This document shows, piece by piece, positions 20,407-30,244 of a stretch of 64,000 nt of DNA. Under the pieces are notes generated by a model. That model did not search any database. It saw only the letters and a list, made by a program, of their open reading frames with translations, and was not told where the DNA came from. Source of the stretch: Mycoplasmoides fastidiosum (GTDB lineage Bacteria; Bacillota_I; Bacilli_A; Mycoplasmatales; Mycoplasmoidaceae). Location: assembly GCF_024498275.1 (NCBI RefSeq), contig NZ_CP101809.1:806001-870000 (forward strand), given 5' to 3'. Every line of letters begins with the position of its first letter. The stretch's first letter is position 1. A program made the position numbers and the translations under genes.

Positions 20407-22344
20407 TTAGGAATTAGGGGATTCTTCAACTTCTGTTACTGAAGAAGCAGTTAAAACTTGGGGAGTTTTAGCTCAACCCAACTTTGTCATTAGCTGGTGG
20501 AAAGAATTGTATAAAACAGTTTGTTTTTCTTCATCATGGTATTTGATGAATTGAGCTAACACTAACAAAATTACAATTCACAAGCCAACTCATAAATAAG
20601 CTAGTTTTGCATCTAATCCCATTAAAGCAAATAAGAAACCAAAGAAGAAATTCGGATCAGACATTCCGTTATAACCCACACTAAACGGTGATGAAAGGGT
20701 TGGATTCACTGCTTGAGCTGTAAACAACTGATTAACAGAATATAATCCAGCTGTAACCATGAAAATTTCTAAAATGGCAAACAAGAACGGCACAATAATG
20801 GCTGCTCGGATTCCCCCTGATTTATTAGCATAAATTCCCATTGCTCCGGAATTGAAAAACAAAGTAATGAAGATCGGTAAAACAATTGGGAAACTCCGTT
20901 GGGTTTCAATTGGTAAAGCTCGAGAAATACCGTATAAAATCGCTACTGAAACAAATTGACCAACTGTTCCAGAAATAAACCCAATTGTTACAGAAGATTG
21001 ACCATAACCAAAAGTTGCAGCAATATCTACACCCACAGTTGCATCAGGAATTAATCGACTACTAATTCCTGTAAATGATTGTTGTAATTCGGTAACAAAA
21101 ATACGTACCCCATAAACAATCACTAAAATAGAACCAACAATACGGAAAATTCCGTATAAGAAACCATAGAATCAGAATACTCCGCCTCCAGCTGACCAGT
21201 TACTTAAGTTTCCAGTTTGGTTTTGAATCCCAAAATTAGCTGCGGTGTTAGTTACATAAGTACCCGCTTCAGCATTTCAAACTCAGAACCGGGTTTCATC
21301 ACTAGCTGCAGAATACTGAATCACAAGGATAAAAATTAGGAATAAAAGCGAAATAATTAGGGTTTGAGTGAAGATGTTATCTTCAAAAATGGATAAAAAA
21401 CGGGGTAAACGTAAGTTCTCAGCATCATCTTCAGCTCGACCAAAGTATTTACCCACTTTATAAGCTAAACCAATCCCCAACATTTGTTGGTGACCAACAG
21501 CAAATCCGGCGTTTTCAGTGACTTTTTGGGTTGCATAATAGTTAAATGAAGAACCATAGGCCCAATAAACCCCTGAAGTTATCCCAGCTAAAACTGAAGT
21601 TCCCCAAAAGGCTCCTGCACCCGAAACACCAGAAAACAAGAAAATTAAGTAAATGACAACACTAAAAATACCTGCTTGCTGGATCATAATGTGTCCAGTT
21701 ACAAAAATAGAACGTAAATTAGTGAAGCGTTTAGCAGCAACTAAAATGATATTTAAACCAAACCCAAAAACAAGGGCTAGATAAATGACACTAACAATGT
21801 CATCACCAGTAATACCGTTTTGACCAAAGAATAAATTAGCTGAAGTTTGGCCAAAATACGGGTCTAAAGGAACAACACTTGTTGATGAATTATTCCCACC
21901 TAAATTGCTTAATGCTAAAAAAATGGGGCGAGCGGTGTTAATTAAAATGCCTGAACCAATCGTCAGAATTAACATCCCGATAAACCCTTTTACAAACCCT
22001 AAAAACACATCTGTAAACGGACGGCGATCAAGTTTGTAACCAATGGCAATTAAAATCCCAATTAAAACCGGACCAAGACCAATGAAGTTGTTAATTAAGG
22101 CTTTGACAAACACTTGGTTTGCCGCATCACCTCATTGACCTGTGGTACCACCAATAATTAAGAAGGCGATTAGCCAACTTAAAACAAAGATCACAAATAG
22201 GACTGGTGCAAAATACTTGCCATATTTTTTATAAAAAGCAGTATTTTGAAAACTATCACGCCATGCTTTAATTCGGTCATGTAGGGGACCAAAAAGCGAA
22301 AAGCGTTTTCGTGATCCAGAATTATTATTAGTTTCAGAATTCAT
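20407..22344 (-). CDS. ulaA: PTS ascorbate-specific EIIC
   Basis: 645-residue polytopic membrane permease that takes up L-ascorbate (or a related sugar acid) with phosphorylation. Typical UlaA sequences are GLGPVLIGILIAIGYKLDRR, GFVKGFIGMLILTIGSGIL, GHQQMLGIGLAYKVGKYFG, a late RLIPDATVGVD and FFNSGAMGIYANKSGG. It is longer than E. coli UlaA (about 465), with a hydrophilic 45-residue N-terminus and extra sequence in the middle, as in other mollicute versions. Lies between the lactonase gene and ulaC. Confidence 0.93.
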
Positions 22345-22378
22345 CTTTTAAATAACGACTTATCGTTTAATTTTTAAA

Positions 22379-22398
22379 TTGACAACTGCAGTTGTCAA
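22379..22398. promoter_or_regulatory. Perfect 20-bp palindrome between the lactonase gene and ulaA
   Basis: TTGACAACTGCAGTTGTCAA, in the 61-base gap. It carries AACTGC/GCAGTT half-sites, as does the palindrome before the iol operon, though spaced differently. It could be an operator, or a hairpin that sets the level of the downstream PTS genes. Confidence 0.45.
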
Positions 22399-22405
22399 AA
22401 TTAGG

Positions 22406-23425
22406 CTAGTTAACTTTACGGAAACGTAATCATTCCCGTGGATTATCCACCATAAATTTCTGAATGTCAGCCTTAGCCACACCTACTTCTTCAAGTAACG
22501 GAATAAAGCGAGTAATTAAGTATTTCATTCCTAAAGCAAAAACATCACCACGTTCTAAGGAGTAATTTGTTTGATAATAACAACGACCCGCATCCATGGA
22601 TAATAAAATTTGGTTGGCAAAAGCGGGGTTTTGCTGTAATAACCAGTGAATGTTATCTGCTAGGACACTATCGGCATAATATTTTACCCGATCCGGACCA
22701 TCAAAACAAATATTTACGCCTAACTCTAAAACTTTTTTGTAATAGTAACGATCAGGATTTTTATTTAAGTGGCATAAAGCAATACTTGATGGATCAGCTC
22801 CGTGACCAATTAGGATTTGTGCAGCTTCATAGGCCATAGTACCTAATTGACAGTGGACAATAATTGGACAACCAGTTCGTAAATGAGTTTTAGCTGATAC
22901 TTCTAAAGATTTCATTTCAAACGGATGAATCATTGCATATCCGGTTCCCGCTTTAATTAAGCCTGCTTTGTGTTTAGTACGTTTCACTACAGGTCCAGCA
23001 TAAGAATAAAGATCCATGCCTTCTTCAATTTCGCGAACACACATATCAACCACATCGTCCACAGGAGTAACTGCTAAAAAAGAAATTTTAGTGTCATAAA
23101 AGTGGGCTTTATGAAACCCAGTTAACATTAAAATGTGTCCTTTATCTTTAAAGGATTCAGCAATTTCTAACATTTTTGGCACATTTCGACCACAACCAAT
23201 TGGGTCACAACAAACCAAACTCTTACCGCCATTGTCTAATCATTCTTGAAATTCCGCTTTTCCAGCCGGAACTGAGTCCATTAAAAAATCTTTGTGTTCA
23301 CGAACTTCAATCCCGCCAGAACGAATTAAGTGTTCATGGCTGTTAGTAAAGCCCAATTCTTCAGGTTTAATATCACCCAAAACAGTCCGAATAAAATTTA
23401 GTTTTTCGCGTTTTTGACTATGCAT
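22406..23425 (-). CDS. Phosphotriesterase-family sugar-lactone (phosphate) lactonase
   Basis: 339-residue amidohydrolase of COG1735. Metal ligands: TNSHEH (HxH), carboxylated Lys in AGLIKAGTGY, His in IIVHCQ and in LCHLNKN, and catalytic Asp in LLSMDAGR. Homologues from M. synoviae and M. agalactiae were characterised as lactonases for D-xylono-1,4-lactone-5-phosphate and L-arabino-1,4-lactone-5-phosphate. First gene of the ula operon, in the place where other bacteria use the metallo-beta-lactamase UlaG. It may open ascorbate-6-phosphate or a related phosphorylated lactone (inference). Confidence 0.88.
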
Positions 23426-23543
23426 ACTTCTTGATTATTTGCCTTTCATTTGCTTTTAATTTGAAAAAACAGCATTTAATTAAAGAAAAATAGTTCCTTG
23501 TTTTATTAAAAAATAAAAACTTAAGCAACCAAATTCACAAATA

Positions 23544-23549
23544 ATTATA
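23544..23549 (-). promoter_or_regulatory. -10 box of the ula operon (minus)
   Basis: TATAAT in the context TTCTATAATTA, the same ten-base context as the iol promoter, about 119 bases upstream of the lactonase start. Confidence 0.55.
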
Positions 23550-23587
23550 GAACAGAAGCATGACCCAAATCATCAAATCTGAAAAAG

Positions 23588-23639
23588 TTGTAAAAATCTG
23601 ATTAATCAGATTTTTCTGAAATCTTCAGGATTTTTACAA
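23588..23639. promoter_or_regulatory. Nested palindromes in the divergent ula control region
   Basis: A perfect 24-bp palindrome at 23592-23615 (arms AAAAATCTGATT and mirror), a CTGAA-ATC-TTCAG palindrome at 23616-23628, and an outer 11-bp inverted repeat TTGTAAAAATC (23588-23598) with GATTTTTACAA (23629-23639). They lie between the minus-strand ula operon and plus-strand ulaD. A plus-strand TATAAA at about 23721 may serve ulaD. Probable operators for a shared regulator. Confidence 0.55.
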
Positions 23640-23741
23640 ATTCAAAATTTTTTTGGGTATTATAAAAGAAAATTGTAGTTCTTTAGTATTTTTCTAAACT
23701 AAAAACCCGAAAAAAATGATTATAAAATAACGAAAATCTCA

Positions 23742-24533
23742 ATGAACAAAAAAACACCATCTTCTAATTCTGCTAAAACTAGCTCAAAAACTAAAACAAA
23801 AGTTGTATCCGCAGCTAAATGTGATATTCACCAAGTAAATACCCGTTTCGCCTCTGATATTCACAAAACCACCCAACGTCGACCTTTATTACAAATTGCC
23901 TTAGATACTTTAAGTATTCATGAAGCCATTCAAGCAGTTAAAGCTGTTGAACCTTATGTTGACATTGTTGAAGTTGGCACCATCTTACTTGCTTCTTCAG
24001 GAAAAAAAGCAATGTTTATTCTAAAAGCCGCTTTCCCAGACAAAATTATTGTTGCCGACATGAAAATTGCGGATGCGGGAAGCATTTTTAGCAAAATGGC
24101 CTTCGATTCTAGTGCTGATCTGGTGACTGTGATTTGTGCAGCTGATTTAAATACAATTAAATCTGTTTATAAAGAAGCTCAAAAATACCCTCACAAACCA
24201 GAAGTGCAAATTGAATTAACTTGTGATTTTACTGCTAAAGATTTAGCTGATTGACGTAAAGCTGGAGCAACCCATATTGTTTACCACCGTTCTCGCGACG
24301 CTCAAGCAGCTGGAAAAGAATGAGGCAAAGAAGACTTAGTAAAAATCCAAGAATTACATAAAGCTGGTTTTAAAGTTTCCATTACTGGTGGTCTAAGTCA
24401 TAAAGACGTGAAATTATTTAAAGATAGTAGTCCAACTATCTTTATTGCTGGACGCACCATTCGGGGACCAAAAGCTGCGGTTGAAGCTAAAGCATTTGTT
24501 CACGAAATTAATAAATATTTCTGTCAATCCTAA
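23742..24533 (+). CDS. ulaD: 3-keto-L-gulonate-6-phosphate decarboxylase
   Basis: 263 residues of the OMP decarboxylase/KGPDC superfamily. Decarboxylates 3-keto-L-gulonate-6-phosphate to L-xylulose-5-phosphate, the substrate of UlaE. Core motifs: LLQIALDTLS (substrate Asp), EVGTILLASSG, VADMKIADAG (Mg and catalytic residues), VYHRSRDAQAAGKEW, SITGGLS and FIAGRTIRG (phosphate site). An extra N-terminal stretch of about 45 Ser/Thr/Lys-rich residues precedes the usual start of the fold. Divergent from the rest of the ula genes. Confidence 0.93.
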
Positions 24534-24542
24534 GATCATCAA

Positions 24543-24718
24543 TTAAAAGTTAAAAATTAGAGAAATTAAAAAGCCTGTTCCGGATAAACCTAAAATTAAA
24601 AACATTATTCCAACTGCTAAAAAGACTTTTTTCCGTAACCCAAGTTTTTGACCATCAATACGACTAATGCGTCAAATAAATCCACTAGTTGCTAGTGTTA
24701 ATAATCCAGTTAATGCAG
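24543..24718 (-). pseudogene. Out-of-frame C-terminal hairpin of surface paralogue 7
   Basis: Read in the frame one base off from the gene above it, this segment encodes TALTGLLTLATSGFIWR, then SRIDGQKLGLRKK and LAVGIMFLILGLSGTGFLISL, the exact two-helix hairpin that ends the other paralogues, and stops at TAA 24545. It has been cut off by a frameshift at about 24719-24725. Confidence 0.85.
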
Positions 24719-27133
24719 TTACACATACAAAGCGTTCTTTTCAGTTGTATTTAAAGCATTAGTGAACGAATAAGGATTGATGTTTTCTAAAATTGGTGCT
24801 AAGTCTTTTAGGTGATCCAAATTAGTGGTTGGATTATCTAAAAATTCAATGATCGCTGTCATCTCTGGTGATGGCGGTCTTATTTCGTTTGCTTCATGTG
24901 ATTTTGCTTCATCAGTGTCAACTTGATGCAGCAATCCTTTTGCTAGTTTAGACTCTAAACTAATTCCTAAACGGTTTAGAACATTAACTAGTTTTTCGCG
25001 AAGGTTTTGATAATGTTCTTTGATGTGATTTTCTTGCGCACTATTAAAGTTTTCTACCAATAAACCAGTTAAATGCTGCAGGAAATTAGTTTTAAATAAT
25101 TCAATGTTCTCGGCTAAAGAATTAGTTAAAAAATGTGGATCTGATTTGGTTTGTAAAAAAGTTGCACTAATAATTTGATCCCGCAATCCCTGGTTTTCTT
25201 CTTGCATGAAAAATTCATATTGTTTGGGATACTCATTACCAAATTGTTCAATTAGTTGGGTTTTAACCGCTTCAATTGCAGTCTCGAATTGTTGATTTTC
25301 TCAGAAAAACTGAATGGGGAAAACCTTGGCATAACTTCTTGATAAATTAGTTCCTACTAAATTAATTTGGGTAATCAAATTAATATTATCATTATCCGTT
25401 ATTGCTTGAAGAGTTCGATATTCTAATAAATTATTTTTATTATCATAACTGAATTGTTTCCTTAAAAACTCTGGATCATTAAACATTTGAATAATATCCA
25501 AACCTTCACCATCAGCTAAATTAATTTCTTGTCAAATTGGAACTAATTCGGGTGCTTGATTTAATAAATTTAAGTTAATCGGATTGGGTAAATTTAAAAT
25601 TAAATGATATTCTTCAGTAAAAGTTTGATATCACTGAAAATCACCAACATTGCCTAAACTAATTTGATAATCAATCTTGAAAAATAAATTATCATCTACT
25701 GAAACACTATCATCAGGTTCACCATTTTCATTAACTTTTTGCACATTATCAATTACAAAGCTAAAAGGTAAAATTTTAAATAACCGATCTGTAATTGCTG
25801 TTGGTATAAAACTGTCTTTAGTTAAAACAAAATTAGGTATATTTAGATCAATGGCTGGATCAATTTTGAAAAAATTTAAAAAATTTTCATTGATAATTTT
25901 TAAAATATTTGTAAGTAAATTTTTAACTACTTCTTCAAAATCACCTTGATAAGCAAAATTATTAGCTAGATGAGATAGTCAAGCGTTATTTTTCTTTAAT
26001 ACGTATTCAAAAGAGGGATTAGTATTTTTATCTCTTGAATAATTAATTCGATAACCAATAAAACTTAAATCAGGAAATTCCTGGTTGTTAAAACTAAATA
26101 AATCAGCATTTGATAAATTTAAATTTCAGTCGTGTTCAGGATCGGTGATTTGATAATCAGGATTAATTTCTTTAATTAATGAATTGAATTGATTAATAGT
26201 ATGATCTTGAAATAAATGACTGAAATTAGAATTATTACCTTCAAAATTTTTTAAGTATTTTAGATCTTCTTGGTATTGTTTTTGCAATTTTTGACTAAAT
26301 GAATCAGCAATTTTGTTTCAGTTAGCTGCTGTAGTGAGAATTTCACTTTTATTTTTAGTTGTTGTTAAAGCATCAACCAAATTAGCATAACTAGACTTAT
26401 CTATTGATTCATCATAAACAATTTGTGGTTTGAAATTTTCAGGAATTTTTTGATATCAACTCATTCCTAAATTGCTGTGATGATTTCCAACAATTTTAGA
26501 TTTCTGATTGTTCTCAACAGCAGATCCAATTAAAAAATTAGTGTAATTATTCAACAATTGATTAACTGTTGTTTTAATGAAATTCACTGGAGCTGTATTA
26601 ATCACTTCATCACTTGATTCAGCAAGATTTTGTTTGGAATCTTTTAAAGAATAATTATGATAAGGAATAAAATCTTCAACAGTTTCTTCGCGTTCTTTTT
26701 GAAAAATCGGAGCAATTAGATTGCGATTAATAAATGTTTTTAAATTAGCAACTAATTGATCATAATAATTAGCTGTATCAGGATTAGTTACATCAGTAAT
26801 TTTATTTAGAAGATAAGTTAATGCCTTGTCTTTTCATTCAGTTTCTGATCTAGGATAATAGTTATGAATCTCTTGAAATTTAGTGCTAAAAAAATCATGA
26901 ATTTTACTAATTGCACTAGCAATTTGTAAATTTAATTCATTATCATCATAATGTTGCACATTTTCTTCTTCAGCATAATAGTGAAGATCTATTTCGTTAT
27001 CATGAGATTGGTGTAAATTAGTTGTTAAAGAATGGGTTAAATGATAATGTGGATTATTAAATCCTAAAAACATTAAAAAACCACTTACTCAAAAGACAAT
27101 AGAATTTAAAAAATATCTAATTATTTTTTTCAC
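24719..27133 (-). CDS. Surface paralogue 7 of the array, frameshifted at its C-terminus
   Basis: 804 residues, unknown function. GTG start and an N-terminal anchor helix (RYFLNSIVFWVSGFLMFLG) followed by a large external region. Family motifs present: KALTYLLNKIT, DALTTTKNKS, REKLVNVLNRLGISLESKLA. It ends prematurely at ...KNALYV, where other members continue into two membrane helices; those helices are encoded just beyond in another frame. The break is at TATGTGTAA, a short TG run. The product may be single-anchored or inactive, or the gene may be phase-variable. Most distal gene of the array, converging on ulaD. Confidence 0.8.
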
Positions 27134-27369
27134 TTTATTTTCGCTGCAATTTATTAATTAAACAATTAATAAAAATAACTATTCATAACAACCATAATGA
27201 TAAGCATGTTAAAAATTTATCAGTAATAAGCTTAAAAGCAAATCAATTGATATAAGCTTTTTTTAAAATTTTTAAAAAAATAATGAATTAATTTTATCAG
27301 TCCATTTCAGTTTATATTTAAATTCTTCTTGAACTAATTAACCTTTTTGCATTTTAAATTTGAGAATAT

Positions 27370-27401
27370 AAAAAGATGAATTGATAACAATTCATCTTTT
27401 T
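27370..27401. terminator. Terminator after surface paralogue 6
   Basis: A 13-bp perfect stem, AAAAAGATGAATT with AATTCATCTTTTT, around a 6-base loop, 28 bases below the stop of the gene. It separates paralogue 6 from paralogue 7. Confidence 0.88.
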
Positions 27402-27428
27402 ATTAAAATATTCAACTAAGAAATCAAT

Positions 27429-30005
27429 CTATCCTGCAGCCATTAAAGAAATTAAAAATCCAGAACCACCAAGACTTAATAATAAAATAGTAATTCCAAC
27501 TGTTAAAAAAATTCCTTTACGTAAACGAAATTTTTGACCGTCTAATCGACTCACTCGTCAAATAAAACCAGAGGAAATTAATGACATCATAAAAGTTAAA
27601 CCACTAACAGCGTATAATGAAACTCTTTTAGTTGTATCAAAAGTTTTTGCAAACAAGTAAGGATTAATTTTTTCCAATAAAGGCGCAAATTCTTTTAATT
27701 TATCCACATTATTATGTGGGTCATCCAAAAAATTAATAATTGCCACTAATTCTGGTGATGGCGGTACAATTTCATTTACCTCTAGGGATTTTTGTTCTTC
27801 GTAATTGATTTGATTCAACAATGATTTAGCTAAATCAGAATCTAAACTAATGCCTAATCGGTTTAAAACTGAAATTAATTTTTCACGCAACCCTTGATAA
27901 TGTTGATAAATCTCACCCCGTTGTCCACCATTAGGATTTTGAGTAAAGAAATCTTCAAAATATTTAAGAAATTTTTCTTTAAACAATTCAACGTTTTCTT
28001 CTCAAGAATTAGATAAAAATTCTGGATTATTTTCAATTATAGATAATGCTTCATTTATGATTTGATCCCGCAATCATTTATTTTCTTCGCGCATGTAATA
28101 TTCATACTGTTCGGGATACATTACTTTAATTTGTTCTTCAATTTGGTTTTTTAATAACTCAAAATCATCATCCAGATGTTTAAAATTAAAAAAATCAGCT
28201 ATTGGCAATTCACTTTCATAAGTTCTGGTTGCATCGGTTCCTAATAAACTTAATTTAGTTGTTAGAATAACTTTTTTTCCTCATAATTTTAGCTCTACTG
28301 GTTCATATTTAAAGCGAATATCAGTATTTCCATAGTCAAAAACCTTAGATAAAGCTTCTGAAGATTTTAATGAGTCAGCAGTTAAATCATTTAAGTCGTT
28401 ATAACTTCATATTGGCACAAAATTTGGAGCAACATTTAAAAGATCTATTATTTCATAGCTGGGGAATATTAATATAGTTTTTCCCTCTTTGTAAAACGTT
28501 TTATATCAATTGAAAGAATCTTTGTTACCAAACTTAATTTCAAAATCAGTTGTGAAATGTAATTCATCAGCTAGAGGTTCATTCAACATGGTATAAGCAC
28601 CATAATGAAATTCTCGAAATAGATTTGTAATTTTAATTTCAAAAGGTAGAATTTTTTCTAATTCTTGAGTAATTTCTGTTTTTTCAAAATCTTCTACTTC
28701 AAAATATAAATTAGAATTTCTTAGATTAATAGTATCCTTGATTTTGAAGAATTTTAAAAAATTCTCAGAAATTAATTTGGTGGTATTTTCTAAAATGCTT
28801 TGAACATTAGTTTCAAAATTACCAGTATAAGGTAAATTTGTGACATTAGAGCCTAAAAACGCATTATTATATTGCAAAACATAACTGAAAGATGGTGATT
28901 GGTTTGTAGATGTTGAATAATTAATTTTTTTTGATAAGACTTTTATATTAGGATAAAGCACTTTGTTAAAAGCAATTAAATCAATTTGAGAAAAATTTAA
29001 ATTTCAGAAATAAGTAGGACTTGTAATTCGATATTTAGAATCAATTTGATCAACTAAATTATTAAATTTTTCAATGGAACTATCCGTAAAAAGACGACTA
29101 AAAGTTGCCGCATCAGATGAATTAATGCTTTTTAAATATTTCAAATCTTCAATTTGTCGTTGATTTAACTTTTCATTAAATTCTTCAGTTTTTTTGTTTA
29201 ATTCAGTCGCATTTGTAATGATCGAACTGTTTTGTTTAGTTGTTGTTAACGCATCGATTAAATTTAAATAATCTGACTCAGTAAATGATTTATCATAAAT
29301 TATTTTTGGTTTTAAAGAATTAGGAATTTGATCATATCAATCCATTCCAAATTCATTAAGAAAAGGTAAAACTTTAAATTTTTTATCATTTTCACCAATT
29401 AAAAAATTGACAAAATTGCTTAAAAACTTCTTAACCTTATTTTCAATCTCTTGTGGAGAAATTGTGTTGATAATGTTATCGTTAATAATAAAATTTTGAT
29501 TATTTTTTCAATTACCTGTAATTTGATAATTGGGATGAGGGAGATAAGTATCTGTTGGTTCATTTTGTCGGGTTTTAAAAATGCTAGCACTAAAATTTTG
29601 ATCAATTATTGTTGTTAAATTTCTAACTAGTTGATCATAATAATTAACAGATCCAGCTTGAATTGGATCAGTAATTTTGTATAAAAGATAAGTAATTGCT
29701 TGATTAACACGATCTGAAGATGATGTTGGATACCGATATCGAATTTGTTGGAACTTGTATTTAAAATGCTCATGAATCTTTTGTAAAGATTCTTTAATTT
29801 CTATTCCAACTTTTTCGACCGATAAACCTTGAGCTATATTTTCGGTATTTGCTTCATGACGTTGCAGCTGTTGATTGACAGGATTAAATAGACTTGTAGA
29901 CCTAGCACTAACTCCATGATTTTGATTAGTGATTCCTGCTAGAGTTGATGTGCCCACAAATCAAAAGAGTGCGGAACTAAATAGCCGTTTTGCTATTTTT
30001 TTCAC
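27429..30005 (-). CDS. Surface paralogue 6 (large anchored ectodomain, C-terminal TM hairpin)
   Basis: 858 residues, function unknown. GTG start after GAAAGGATT; anchor helix at residues 6-25; external alpha/beta region with the family motifs QAITYLLYKITD, IDALTTTKQNSS, SKKINYSTS and RLGISLDSDLAKSLLNQI; C-terminal helices LYAVSGLTFMMSLISSGFI and GIFLTVGITILLLSLGGSGFLIS around a basic loop WRVSRLDGQKFRLRK. Expected topology: N-terminus inside, ectodomain outside, basic loop inside. No lipobox, no protease motif seen. All frames were checked by reading codons, with no break. Confidence 0.85.
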
Positions 30006-30090
30006 ATTTAATCCTTTCAATAACTATCCACTTTAAAAATGATAATTAATATTTGAGGCAGTTTAAAACGACTTTTTTAATACTAAATAT
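30003..30090 (-). repeat. Conserved leader of paralogue 6 (copy 1)
   Basis: The sequence just upstream of the start is closely similar to 32879-32965 before paralogue 5: both carry the same ribosome site (GAAAGGATTAAAT-GTG) and a shared block with CTCAAA and TTAATTATCA. It suggests gene plus leader was duplicated as a unit, with a common expression signal. Confidence 0.6.
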
Positions 30091-30244
30091 ATTAACAAAA
30101 GCTCAATGTTATAAATATAAATAAAAAATTTAATTTTAATAAATTAAACAATATTTTTATTTTATCAATCAAAATTAATTTAATGAAAACTTATTCTGAA
30201 AAACAAGAAATTATTGATTTCTAAATAACTAGTTTTGCAGTCAA

